Shown: positions 1 to 7,674 of the stretch, piece after piece
Layout of the letters: each line of letters opens with the position of its first letter
How positions within the stretch are numbered: the stretch's first letter is position 1
Assembly (NCBI GenBank): GCA_017647225.1
Contig: JAGCLA010000002.1
Location: 1 to 39,999, forward strand
From: Bacteroidaceae bacterium
GTDB lineage: Bacteria > Bacteroidota > Bacteroidia > Bacteroidales > Bacteroidaceae
Length of the DNA: 39,999 nucleotides
Direction of reading: 5' to 3'
Notes under the pieces: generated by a model
What the model was told of the DNA's origin: nothing
Databases searched by the model: none
Seen by the model: the letters and a program-made list of their open reading frames with translations, nothing else
Position numbers and translations under genes: made by a program

Positions 1-1227
1 ACAAAGGTTACAAAGACTTCGTTCCGTTTCTTGCAGACACTTTACAACCTCGGACCTTCACCCGAGCCTAATATGACCGTACTGTGGAGCAACGAGCTTC
101 CTCAGGGCTTCAAAGAGTATTGCGCAAAGGTTTCTATCGATACATCTTCAATCCAGTACGAGAACGATACTTTGATGCGTGAGGTTCGCGAGTGCGACGA
201 CTACGGTATTGCATGTTGCGTATCTTACCAGGCTGTAGGTAAGCAGATTCAGTTCTTCGGTGCACGTTGTAACCTTGCTAAGGCTCTCTTGCTTGCTATC
301 AACGGTGGACGTTGCGAGAACACAGGTACTGTAGTTGTTAAGGGTATTCCTGTATTGTCAGGTGACCTCTTGAACTACGAGGAGGTTCTCTCTAACTACA
401 AGAAGGTGCTTATGGAGATTGCTCGTGTTTACAACGACTCTATGAACATCATCCACTACATGCACGATAAGTACTACTACGAGAAGGCTCAGATGGCGTT
501 CATCGATACCGATCCTTCAATCAACCTCGCATATGGTGTTGCAGGTCTTTCTATCGCTATCGACTCACTTTCTGCTATCAAGTATGGTAAGGTTACTGTA
601 AAACGTAACGAGCTCGGCTTGACAGAGTCTTTCGAAATAGAGAACGAATTCCCATGCTTCGGTAATGATGACGACCGTGTTGACCACCTCGGTATCGACT
701 TGGTTTACTTCTTCAGCGAGGAACTCAAGAAGCATCCTGTTTATAAGAATGCTCAGCCTACATTGTCACTCCTTACAATTACTTCAAACGTAATGTACGG
801 TAAGAAGACAGGTGCTACTCCTGACGGTCGTGCTAAGGGCGTTGCTTTCGCTCCTGGTGCTAACCCAATGCACGGACGCGACAAGAAGGGTGCTGTTGCA
901 TCTTTGAGCTCTGTTGCAAAGTTGCGTTATCGTGACTCTCAGGACGGTATCAGTAACACATTCTCTATCATACCAAAGTCACTCGGTGTTGATGAGGAGA
1001 CACGTGTAGAGAACCTCGTTACTTTGATGGACGGTTACTTTACAAAGGGTGCTCACCACCTCAACGTAAACGTTCTTAACCGTGAGATGCTTATGGATGC
1101 TATGGAACATCCTGAGAAGTACCCACAGCTTACAATCCGTGTATCAGGTTATGCTGTAAACTTCATCCGTTTGAGCCGTGAACATCAGCTTGAGGTTATC
1201 TCACGTTCGTTCCACGAGCGCATGTAA
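1..1227 (+). CDS. pflB: Pyruvate formate-lyase (formate C-acetyltransferase), 5'-truncated
   Basis: This is the C-terminal part of the glycyl-radical enzyme that converts pyruvate and CoA to acetyl-CoA and formate in anaerobic cytoplasm. The open frame runs in from base 1, so the gene starts outside the window; an internal TTG at 31 is not the start. The adjacent active-site cysteines (YGIACCVS) are encoded at 214-219, and the radical-bearing glycine of RVSGYAVNF at 1147-1149, close to the C-terminus as is usual. The segment TPDGRAKG, typical of the family, is also present. Codon use is strongly biased to a few codons (AAC, GGT, CGT, ACA), which fits high expression. The activase gene follows 66 bases downstream, after a hairpin. 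Identification is very secure; only the N-terminal part cannot be judged. Confidence 0.98.
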   Translation, partial: TKVTKTSFRFLQTLYNLGPSPEPNMTVLWSNELPQGFKEYCAKVSIDTSSIQYENDTLMREVRECDDYGIACCVSYQAVGKQIQFFGARCNLAKALLLAINGGRCENTGTVVVKGIPVLSGDLLNYEEVLSNYKKVLMEIARVYNDSMNIIHYMHDKYYYEKAQMAFIDTDPSINLAYGVAGLSIAIDSLSAIKYGKVTVKRNELGLTESFEIENEFPCFGNDDDRVDHLGIDLVYFFSEELKKHPVYKNAQPTLSLLTITSNVMYGKKTGATPDGRAKGVAFAPGANPMHGRDKKGAVASLSSVAKLRYRDSQDGISNTFSIIPKSLGVDEETRVENLVTLMDGYFTKGAHHLNVNVLNREMLMDAMEHPEKYPQLTIRVSGYAVNFIRLSREHQLEVISRSFHERM

Positions 1228-1248
1228 TAACAATATAATGTTAATGGA

Positions 1249-1280
1249 AATAGGCTGGCTTTTTGGCCGGCCTATTTTTT
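1249..1280 (+). terminator. Hairpin with T-tract between pflB and pflA
   Basis: An 11-bp stem (AATAGGCTGGC at 1249-1259 against GCCGGCCTATT at 1266-1276, one G-T pair) is followed directly by a run of T ending at 1280. It has the form of an intrinsic terminator but lies between two genes of one pathway. It probably ends part of the pflB transcripts, giving less activase than enzyme, or acts as a 3' stabiliser for the pflB message. Confidence 0.75.
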
Positions 1281-1293
1281 CAAATGAGCAAAA

Positions 1294-2025
1294 ATGAATA
1301 TTAGAGTACATTCATACGAATCTTTGGGTACTTTTGACGGTCCCGGTGTGCGTCTTGTCATTTTCCTTCAAGGCTGTAATTTCCGTTGCCTATATTGTGC
1401 CAACCCCGATACAATAGACCCAAAGGGAGAGAGCAAGGAAACTGACATCGAGGATATCGTTCGTCAGGCTGTGAATGAGAAGGCTTTCTTCGGCAAGAAG
1501 GGTGGTGTGACTTTCAGCGGTGGCGAGCCAACATTCCAGGCAAAGGCTCTTGTTCCGCTTGTGAAACGTCTGCAGGAGAACGGAATACATGTCTGTCTGG
1601 ATACAAACGGCAGTATATGGAACAGTGATGTCGAGGAGCTTCTGTCAATTGTTGATTTGGTATTGCTCGACGTCAAGCAGTTTAATCCTGAACGTCACAA
1701 GACGCTTACCGAACGCAGCAATGAACAGACATTGAAGACTGCAAAATGGTTGCAGGACAACGGTAAACCGTTCTGGTTGCGTTATGTGCTTGTTCAGGGG
1801 TATAGTGCGTTTGAAGAGGATATCCGTGCGCTTGGCGAACATTTCAAGGATTACGATATGATAAAGCGTATCGAGGTGTTGCCTTATCACACTTTGGGCG
1901 CACACAAATATGAGCCTCTTGGCATGGAATATAAATTGAAAGGTGTGAAGGAGAATACTCCTGAACAACTCGACGAGGCAAAGGCTATATTTGATGAATA
2001 CTTCGATTGTGTCTTTGTAAACTAA
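1294..2025 (+). CDS. pflA: Pyruvate formate-lyase activating enzyme (radical SAM)
   Basis: A radical-SAM enzyme of 243 residues, the usual length for PflA. It uses a 4Fe-4S cluster and S-adenosylmethionine to install the glycyl radical on PflB. The cluster motif CxxxCxxC is visible as C28, C32 and C35 (GCNFRCLYC). The N-terminal SLGTFDGPGVR and the glycine-rich TFSGGEP segment near residue 73, which contacts SAM, are typical. The gene sits just downstream of its substrate gene pflB, separated by a terminator-like hairpin. The ATG at 1294 fits the family N-terminus. A strong hairpin terminator follows the stop codon. Confidence 0.97.
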   Translation: MNIRVHSYESLGTFDGPGVRLVIFLQGCNFRCLYCANPDTIDPKGESKETDIEDIVRQAVNEKAFFGKKGGVTFSGGEPTFQAKALVPLVKRLQENGIHVCLDTNGSIWNSDVEELLSIVDLVLLDVKQFNPERHKTLTERSNEQTLKTAKWLQDNGKPFWLRYVLVQGYSAFEEDIRALGEHFKDYDMIKRIEVLPYHTLGAHKYEPLGMEYKLKGVKENTPEQLDEAKAIFDEYFDCVFVN

Positions 2026-2031
2026 AGCATA

Positions 2032-2070
2032 GAAAAAGGGGGTGAACAAATTTTGTTCACCCCCTTTTTC
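2032..2070. terminator. Bidirectional terminator between pflA and DUF2147 gene
   Basis: A perfect inverted repeat with 19-base arms around a single central base runs GAAAAAGGGGGTGAACAAA and back. An A-run on the left and a T-run on the right make it work on both strands. It lies between two convergent genes (stops at 2025 and 2084) and should end both transcripts. Confidence 0.92.
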
Positions 2071-2083
2071 ATCTTTTATATTG

Positions 2084-2539
2084 TTACTTTATTTTATCCC
2101 AATAGACTTTCTTGCCTATTCCAAGGATATTTCCGAAAAGTTTCAATCTTGTAGGGCTGATAAATTCTACATCAACGCTTACTTTCATTCCCATTGTCGG
2201 GTCGTAGATGTCGGCACCGCTCCATTCTTTATCTTTTGCATCATATTTCAATCCGCTGATAAGAACAACCTGGTCGATATCGACATTACGCAGGCTCTTG
2301 TCCGGGTTCTTGACGTCCTTGCGTTTGTTGCCGTTCTTGTCAAGTGCGTTTTCCACCCAATATACTTGTGCCGAATATGTTCCGTCTTCTGCTTTTGTTA
2401 CTCTGATTTTGCTTAAGCTTCCGCCACGGTCGCTTGTGTATTCACCGATAATGTTGTCGCCGTTTGAATTCATGTCTTGCGCAAATGCTGTCAAAGAGAA
2501 TGTCATTGCGCATAGTAAAGTAAAGAGAATCTTTTTCAT
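2084..2539 (-). CDS. Exported DUF2147-family protein
   Basis: A small exported protein of 151 residues. Residues 1-20 form a signal peptide (MKKI..., hydrophobic core, cut after AFA-Q). The mature part matches the DUF2147 pattern: an opening of the type G-x-Y/W-x-S-D-x-G (GEYTSDRGGS), then I-x-V-x-x-x-x-D-G-T-Y-x-A-x-V, a charged K-D-x-x-N-P-D segment, and a late block G-x-D-I-Y-D-P near residues 108-113. Family members are predicted to fold as a lipocalin-like beta-barrel. The function is not known. The gene appears to be monocistronic, with its own promoter at 2569-2601 and a shared terminator downstream. Confidence 0.85.
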   Translation of the reverse strand: MKKILFTLLCAMTFSLTAFAQDMNSNGDNIIGEYTSDRGGSLSKIRVTKAEDGTYSAQVYWVENALDKNGNKRKDVKNPDKSLRNVDIDQVVLISGLKYDAKDKEWSGADIYDPTMGMKVSVDVEFISPTRLKLFGNILGIGKKVYWDKIK

Positions 2540-2568
2540 TTTGTACTTGTTTATTGTTTGATTATGTA

Positions 2569-2601
2569 CAAAAGTAGCGCTTCATGTGCTTTGCCGCCAA
2601 A
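2569..2601 (-). promoter_or_regulatory. Bacteroidetes-type promoter for the DUF2147 gene
   Basis: On the minus strand a TTTG (2598-2601) is separated by 21 bases from TACTTTTG (2569-2576). This matches the Bacteroidetes -33/-7 consensus TTTG and TAnnTTTG exactly. The -7 box lies 29 bases upstream of the start codon at 2539. Confidence 0.75.
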
Positions 2602-2689
2602 AAAACAACTGATTATTTGGTTAAAATTGCGCAAGTTTAACCTTTGCGTGCAGTAAAAGAACATTCCTTGGCTAAAATATACTCTTTTT

Positions 2690-3913
2690 CTATTCCTTTA
2701 CATATTCATACCCCATTTGGTTGATTGTGTGAATAACCTTTTCTTTATCTATTCTCTCTCCTTCAAGGTATGCTGTTCCTTCAGTCAAATCGACATGTAC
2801 CGAACGTACTCCTTCTATTGATGAGAGTGCCTTCTCGACATTCGCCTTGCAGTGGTTGCACATCATACCTTTGATTTTGAAATTCTGTTGCGTTGTGACA
2901 GTTTTCTTGTCTTTTCTGAATTTTAGAACAAAACCATTAATCAACAATATGACAAAAATTATGCTTGATGTTGTCTGCCACCATGGTGTTATGTTGTCAC
3001 AGCATCCGGCTACGTGCTTGTGTATAATGTTACTGAACCATTCTGTAGGTAGTGCGTAGTCTATAAATATACCGAAGCCAATAGCTCCTGCCATTATTGT
3101 TGCAAGGTAGGTGATAAGTGTTTTGCGCCCAAGTACTTTGTTTATGACAAGCATGGTTGCCATATTGGTAGCCGGTCCTGCCATTAGTAGTACTAAAGCT
3201 GCTCCCGGTGAGAGTCCTTTAAGCATAAGTGCAGCAGCAATGGGAATAGAGCCTGTAGCACATAGATACATAGGCATTGATACTGCAAGTATAGTTAGCA
3301 TGTTCAATAATGGATACTTATTAAGTGTAAAAAAGAAATCGTTAGGCAATAATACTGTAATAATTGCAGCAACAACAAGGCCAATAACAATCCATTTGCC
3401 TATATCCTGTATCATCTCTATGAATCCATAATGCAATGCTCCTGTTAATTTCCTTAAGAATTTTCTTGAGTTGCTTTGTTCCTGTTGTAAATGTCTGACT
3501 TCGTTTCCGTCTTTGCATATGCGATTTGTAATAACACCTCCTGTTATTGCTGTTATAAATGCGACGACAGGGCGTATAATGGCAAATGGCAAACCGATAA
3601 CTGAAGCTGTGGCAAGTATTGAATCAACTCCAGTCTGTGGTGTAGAAATCAGGAATGATACGGTTGCTCCCTTTGATGCTCCTTCGCGATAAAGTGATGT
3701 TGCTGTAGGGATAACTCCGCATGAACACAACGGAAGAGGTATTCCGAAAAGTGCTGCCCAAAGTACAGAACTGAAATTCCTGCGTGATAGCTTGTCTGCA
3801 TATATGCGACGTGGAACAAACTCGTGTAGTAAACCTGCTATAAGAAAACCAAGTAACAGGTAAGGTGTCATTTCGTTAAGCAGGTCAATAAGTGGGGTTA
3901 TATACTCTTTCAT
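2690..3913 (-). CDS. Copper/zinc-type efflux permease (SO_0444-like) with C-terminal HMA domain
   Basis: A 407-residue inner-membrane permease of the DUF318/ArsP-like group, close to the SO_0444 type of putative Cu/Zn exporter. Residues 1-325 hold about eight hydrophobic segments. The signature GIPLPLCSCGVIPTA lies at residues 58-71, with C63 and C65, and a second related block (AGPATNM) near 240-250 suggests internal duplication. A loop around residue 300 has the metal-ligand-rich run HKHVAGCCDN. Residues 344-407 form a heavy-metal-associated domain with MMCNHC (C352, C355). So a metal-binding chaperone-like domain is fused to the transporter, whereas HMA domains are best known from P-type ATPases. 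The metal is not decided by sequence. A 30-bp palindrome lies just upstream. Confidence 0.85.
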   Translation of the reverse strand: MKEYITPLIDLLNEMTPYLLLGFLIAGLLHEFVPRRIYADKLSRRNFSSVLWAALFGIPLPLCSCGVIPTATSLYREGASKGATVSFLISTPQTGVDSILATASVIGLPFAIIRPVVAFITAITGGVITNRICKDGNEVRHLQQEQSNSRKFLRKLTGALHYGFIEMIQDIGKWIVIGLVVAAIITVLLPNDFFFTLNKYPLLNMLTILAVSMPMYLCATGSIPIAAALMLKGLSPGAALVLLMAGPATNMATMLVINKVLGRKTLITYLATIMAGAIGFGIFIDYALPTEWFSNIIHKHVAGCCDNITPWWQTTSSIIFVILLINGFVLKFRKDKKTVTTQQNFKIKGMMCNHCKANVEKALSSIEGVRSVHVDLTEGTAYLEGERIDKEKVIHTINQMGYEYVKE

Positions 3914-3920
3914 ATATTAA

Positions 3921-3950
3921 ATCTTTGCATAGTAATTACTATGCAAAGAT
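3921..3950. promoter_or_regulatory. Perfect 30-bp palindromic operator candidate
   Basis: The half-site ATCTTTGCATAGTAA is followed at once by its exact reverse complement, with no spacer. The palindrome ends 8 bases before the permease start codon at 3913. On the minus strand a -7-like box TATCTTTG (3944-3951) overlaps its upstream edge, so a dimeric repressor bound here would cover the likely transcription start. No regulator gene is adjacent. A convincing -33 box is not visible. Confidence 0.65.
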
Positions 3951-3995
3951 AATTTGTTTTATAAAAAACTGTTGTCGCAATTTGTTGTTAAATTG

Positions 3996-5144
3996 CTATT
4001 TTTTATTGTTTCTTTCGATGATGCTGAGGTTTACCAATGCCTGTTCATCGCCCATCTCTGCAGCTTTTGTAAATGCACGTTCTGCTGCATGGCGGTGATG
4101 ACGGCGGTACTCGATGACTCCTTGCAGGTTGAGTACACGCGGGTCGTCCTTGTGCTTTTTCAACTCATCAATCATTTTGCGGTAGTCCGGGTCGGGGTTG
4201 TTTATAAGTTCATCGACAATCTCATTTAAGGCAAGAGTGGTGCTGTCCTGTTCATTATTATAATATATACCTGTGCAGCAGGCATAACGCTCCGCAGGTG
4301 CCATCTCTTTTCCTTTTCCGCCGTCGGCTATCTCGAAAATGGAATCAGGCAAACTGTGGTGTTTTCTTATATGGTCACGCATAGCCTTTGCCCGTGCATA
4401 GCCAAGTCCTTTCTTCGAGTCTTCGGAGCCGTCGGGCGATGTGTAGCCCACAAACTGAATTGCCTCAATTGTTGTTGTGCTGTCTGCAAGGACATCGTTT
4501 ATTATATCCATGAGTTCCTCAATGGAGTTCGCGTTTTGCAGATATTCGGGGTTGAGCTTTGAACTGTTGGTGGCATAACGCACTATGCTGGGTGTTATAG
4601 CCATTTCAGCGGCGTTTTCATCGGTCAATGGGGTATAGTGGCTTATTCTTTTCACATGCGGGTGTTCCATTGCTATATGGTCGGCAATGCTTAGCCTCGG
4701 CTGAATCCTGTGGCAGCTCATGGATGGTGCTTCGGGCATGCATATGGCAACAGTGTCATATTTTTGATAAAAGCCGTTCCTGTCGCTGTATTCGCAATAT
4801 GTAACACCCAATACGGTGTCGTTGATTGCTGTTTCCGGTATGCTCAACGTGCAACATTCAATGCCTGCCGGTGACAATTGTGGCGAATTGCCGAATCTCT
4901 TGACATATCTTTTGTTGTAACGCTTGCCATGATAGTGGCGGGCAGAAGTGCTTATGCAGGTGTCGGGGGTGCATAAGTGAGTGACTACAAGCATGCCGTC
5001 ATTCGAAGGTATTTGAGGTATGTCGTAATCGAAAGTGAAATACCAGCAACTGTCGCTGTGTGTTGTGCTGTATTTCTCCGGGGTTATCTGTGCTGAAGCA
5101 GCGCACGCAAACAATAACGCAAAAAAGAATAGCTTGAATTTCAT
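3996..5144 (-). CDS. Exported OmpA-like domain protein with TPR-like C-terminus
   Basis: A 382-residue exported protein with a signal peptide at residues 1-18 (cut at ASA-Q). The N-terminal half is cysteine-containing and resembles no family I can name. Around residues 185-290 is an OmpA-like region: ATNSSKLNPEY followed by IQFVGYTSPDGS and a helix with YARAKAMRDHIR, the usual strand-turn-helix pattern of peptidoglycan-associated OmpA domains. Residues 320-380 contain a TPR/Sel1-like pair of helices (ALVNLSIIER). A role in anchoring an envelope structure to peptidoglycan is inferred. It follows the HAD gene by 56 bases and may be the last gene of that operon. The exact family is uncertain. 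Confidence 0.7.
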   Translation of the reverse strand: MKFKLFFFALLFACAASAQITPEKYSTTHSDSCWYFTFDYDIPQIPSNDGMLVVTHLCTPDTCISTSARHYHGKRYNKRYVKRFGNSPQLSPAGIECCTLSIPETAINDTVLGVTYCEYSDRNGFYQKYDTVAICMPEAPSMSCHRIQPRLSIADHIAMEHPHVKRISHYTPLTDENAAEMAITPSIVRYATNSSKLNPEYLQNANSIEELMDIINDVLADSTTTIEAIQFVGYTSPDGSEDSKKGLGYARAKAMRDHIRKHHSLPDSIFEIADGGKGKEMAPAERYACCTGIYYNNEQDSTTLALNEIVDELINNPDPDYRKMIDELKKHKDDPRVLNLQGVIEYRRHHRHAAERAFTKAAEMGDEQALVNLSIIERNNKK

Positions 5145-5175
5145 AAGGGTATGTTTTAGAGTTATTTACCCTTAT
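5143..5175 (-). promoter_or_regulatory. Inverted repeat covering the start of the OmpA-like gene
   Basis: In the minus-strand transcript ATAAGGGTA (5167-5175) can pair perfectly over 9 bp with TACCCTTAT (5143-5151), leaving a 15-base loop. The 3' arm includes the first two bases of the ATG at 5144. Folding would therefore occlude translation initiation. Whether it is used is unknown. Confidence 0.4.
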
Positions 5176-5200
5176 AAAACAGATATCTTGCCTTTTAGGT

Positions 5201-5917
5201 TTAGAATTGCTCTATTATTTGTGGGATATGTTCTATGCTGTTTGTAATGAATGTCGCTTCATTGCCTTCAACGACAGGCTCCTCTTCCCAACAGATATCC
5301 TTCAGCCAGATAGTTCTGCAACCGAGGGTGCTTGCAGGGTATATGTCCTTGCGGTATGAGTCGCCTATGACAACAATTTCCTGTGGCTTTAGTCCGAGTG
5401 CCTCTACGCCAAGCGCAAAAAGAGCAGGGTCGGGCTTACGCAAACCAACGACAGACGATTCGACTATCTCCTTGAAATATCCCGACAGGTTGAACTCTTT
5501 TAGTACAGTCGGCATATTCCCGTAAAAATTGGTTACCAGAACTATTGGGTAGCGAATTGACAGTTCCTCGATGACTTTGCATGCTGTTTTCAGGGTATTC
5601 TCCACATTCTTATAGCATGCGTCGGCTATCTCTACAGCCTTGCTCTCTTTGAATTCTGTTTCGGGCTGTGTGTCACGAAGGTAGTCGAAGTGAATGGCAA
5701 GTTTCTTCCTTAATAATGTATGGAATGTGTCTGTCGGCTCTATGACAGGGTTCTTTGCGAGAAAACGTTCGCCATGCACGTATGCTTCGCGGTATTTTTC
5801 GCGTGTGATGTCAATGCCGGCCTTCCTGTACTCCTCCCAGATGAATTCTCCCCAGTGTATTCCGTTGGTGTCTATAGTGCCACCATAATCGAAAATTATG
5901 CCCTTAATTGAATTCAT
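5201..5917 (-). CDS. HAD-superfamily hydrolase of the head-group cluster
   Basis: A 238-residue HAD-like hydrolase with a cap domain. Motif I is FDYGGTID with nucleophile D10. The second aspartate of the usual DxD is replaced by G12, a variant known in HAD subfamilies. Motif II is VTNFYG (T at the end of a strand near residue 129). Motif III/IV are the lysine of GLRKPDPALF and GDSYRKDI near residues 158-195. Its start overlaps the end of the CDP-alcohol transferase gene by 14 bases, so it should be co-translated. In this context it would dephosphorylate a polyol phosphate or phospholipid phosphate. The substrate is not decided by sequence. Fold assignment is secure; role is inference. Confidence 0.85.
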   Translation of the reverse strand: MNSIKGIIFDYGGTIDTNGIHWGEFIWEEYRKAGIDITREKYREAYVHGERFLAKNPVIEPTDTFHTLLRKKLAIHFDYLRDTQPETEFKESKAVEIADACYKNVENTLKTACKVIEELSIRYPIVLVTNFYGNMPTVLKEFNLSGYFKEIVESSVVGLRKPDPALFALGVEALGLKPQEIVVIGDSYRKDIYPASTLGCRTIWLKDICWEEEPVVEGNEATFITNSIEHIPQIIEQF

Positions 5918-6857
5918 AGCCCTCTTCTATTTTACGTGTCAATTTCTTACAGAGCGTCTCGTGTCTGTATTGGGTATAAAAGAATAGTGCCATGAGTATT
6001 ACCATCTCAAAGACGATGTAAAGCCATAGCTGCCCTATAAGCATTGTGATGCAGAGTGTTATTGCACGCGAATTGAATGTCAGTATGTTTGTGTATTTCA
6101 TCAGTGGCAGGCTGCCCTTGCGGAACTCCTGACGCAGTTGCTCGGGGATGTTTGTTCCGTACTTTGCGTGTACTACCTTTATGAACTTTTGGAAATTGGG
6201 CGACATTCTCTCCTGATTTTCAACATATGCCACATAGAAGAGAAGGAACAGCTTCCAAAAGAATGTTTTACGCCACGATGTGTTTTCAAACTCTTTCTTC
6301 TCCATTACCGAATTATGGAACTCGTTACCGTTCTTCTCGTTGCAGAAATACATGTGTATGTTCCTGTAATAGTCGGCAAGCTGGCATTGTGAGCCGTGTA
6401 TCCAAAAACCGCAGAATGACAATAGAATCCATATTATTACACCCCAATTGTATTCAGGGGCAAATGGTATCGGGCGGTCTGTCTCGCGTACGGCAATGGC
6501 AAGGTATATGAAGAAGAACCAGCAATCACCGGCAAAGCCGTCAAGAATGCGTCCCCATCGTGTCTTTTGTCCTGTGATACGTGCGAGCTGGCCATCGGCG
6601 CTGTCATACAGGTTTGCCCAAACCAACAACAGCATGCCGAACATGTTCCAGTATATGTTGTTCTGCATGAAACAGATACCTGCTGCAACGCCAAGAAAAA
6701 TCGAAGCAATGGTGATTATGTTGGGGTGAACGCCTCGGTTGCGGAAAAACAGCGCGCAATGGAAACCCAACGGGCGGTAGAACCACATGTCGAGAAGTTC
6801 CTCGGTATCGGCTGACTTTATCGACGCTCTGTATAACTCTTTGTCTTTCTCTTTCAT
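5904..6857 (-). CDS. CDP-alcohol phosphatidyltransferase-family membrane protein
   Basis: A 317-residue integral membrane enzyme that should move a phospho-alcohol from a CDP carrier to an acceptor. The family motif is visible at residues 85-111: D85-S-A-D88-G-Q-L-A-R93, eight residues, G102, D106. The fourth aspartate, expected at position 110, is a glycine, with D111 next to it. Hydrophobic segments lie near residues 47-63, 72-84, 112-122, 134-153 and 260-295. A long charged insert at about 165-255 sits in the middle of the membrane region, making the protein longer than PgsA or PssA. It starts one base after the ATP-grasp stop codon. The neighbouring nucleotidyltransferase suggests the donor is a CDP-activated polyol such as CDP-inositol. 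Confidence 0.88.
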   Translation of the reverse strand: MKEKDKELYRASIKSADTEELLDMWFYRPLGFHCALFFRNRGVHPNIITIASIFLGVAAGICFMQNNIYWNMFGMLLLVWANLYDSADGQLARITGQKTRWGRILDGFAGDCWFFFIYLAIAVRETDRPIPFAPEYNWGVIIWILLSFCGFWIHGSQCQLADYYRNIHMYFCNEKNGNEFHNSVMEKKEFENTSWRKTFFWKLFLLFYVAYVENQERMSPNFQKFIKVVHAKYGTNIPEQLRQEFRKGSLPLMKYTNILTFNSRAITLCITMLIGQLWLYIVFEMVILMALFFYTQYRHETLCKKLTRKIEEGYEFN

Positions 6858-6858
6858 A

Positions 6859-7674
6859 TCATTTGCTGTTCATTATGAATTCGGCAATTTTCTTCGCGGC
6901 TTCATCTCTTACCGGTGAAAAACTCGGGAAATCGTTCAAATCAATCAATTGTATATCTCCGTTGTTGTTGACGATGCAGTCGCCGCCATATATGTCAAGT
7001 CCTACGGCATTTGCAGCTTTTGTAACAATATCGCGCATCGTGTCAATGGAGAAATGGTAGTGCTTCGCTTCGCCGTTTATCTTCTCAAGCCCGAATTTCG
7101 TGCTGTCGGCAACAGGGTAGCAGTATGTGAAAAAGCTATTCTTGACACCGTAGAATTTGATAATGTCACCTTCGCAGTGGCTGGAATGTATAAAGCTGTC
7201 AACACCTCTTTGCATCATGCTGCCGATAACGTTCATTGCCTCTTCGCTGTTAGTGACATAAGATACATCGTCCTTATGGCAACTCCAGCCGTTTCCTCTT
7301 TTTATCCATGCAGGGAACCGAAGGCTATTGAAATTCTCGGTTTTTTCTACAACATGGAACTGTGGTTGAGGAATACCGTTTTTCTCTAATATGCGCATGA
7401 ACTCGATGCGTGAGCAATTTTCTACGGCCTCGGGTGAATTTATGACTTTTATACCGGCTCTTTCAGCCTCCTTCAACTTTTTCAAGACCTCGGGAGTCCT
7501 TGACATGTGGCACACAATGTCTGCGTTCTCAGGAATATCCTCAGTCGCGCCTATTGCCGAAACAACAGCACCCATTCTGCGGAGTTCTTCTGTTATACGT
7601 TCCAAAATGGCCGCGTCGTTCGTGGTCATGTTGGGGGAGTTCTCCGGGTTGCGTGCTATCGTTACGATTTTCAT
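6859..7674 (-). CDS. ATP-grasp enzyme, possibly a polyol (inositol) kinase
   Basis: A 271-residue soluble protein with an ATP-grasp layout. Residues 1-80 form a Rossmann-like domain. Residues 119-131 (RFPAWIKRGNGW) carry the nucleotide-binding lysine strand, D170-IIKFYGV a central strand, and D232 plus D245-L-N247 the Mg-binding strand. The end of that strand, DLNDFPSF, resembles the D-[IV]-N-x-F-P-G-Y ending of inositol trisphosphate 5/6-kinases, which share this fold. RimK-like ligases also fit. The start overlaps the nucleotidyltransferase stop by four bases. In this setting a kinase that supplies the phosphorylated polyol for CDP activation is the most economical reading, but amide ligation cannot be excluded. 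Confidence 0.75.
   Translation of the reverse strand: MKIVTIARNPENSPNMTTNDAAILERITEELRRMGAVVSAIGATEDIPENADIVCHMSRTPEVLKKLKEAERAGIKVINSPEAVENCSRIEFMRILEKNGIPQPQFHVVEKTENFNSLRFPAWIKRGNGWSCHKDDVSYVTNSEEAMNVIGSMMQRGVDSFIHSSHCEGDIIKFYGVKNSFFTYCYPVADSTKFGLEKINGEAKHYHFSIDTMRDIVTKAANAVGLDIYGGDCIVNNNGDIQLIDLNDFPSFSPVRDEAAKKIAEFIMNSK

Noticed and set aside
2042-2416. Plus-strand open frame of 124 codons after pflA
   Set aside because: It begins inside the terminator hairpin and runs antisense to the DUF2147 gene, which has a signal peptide, a family match and a promoter.
3970-3998. Hairpin GCAATTT/AAATTGC at the end of the OmpA-like gene as a terminator
   Set aside because: On the transcribed strand the T-run starts only eight bases after the stem, and the stem is short and AT-rich; too weak to call.
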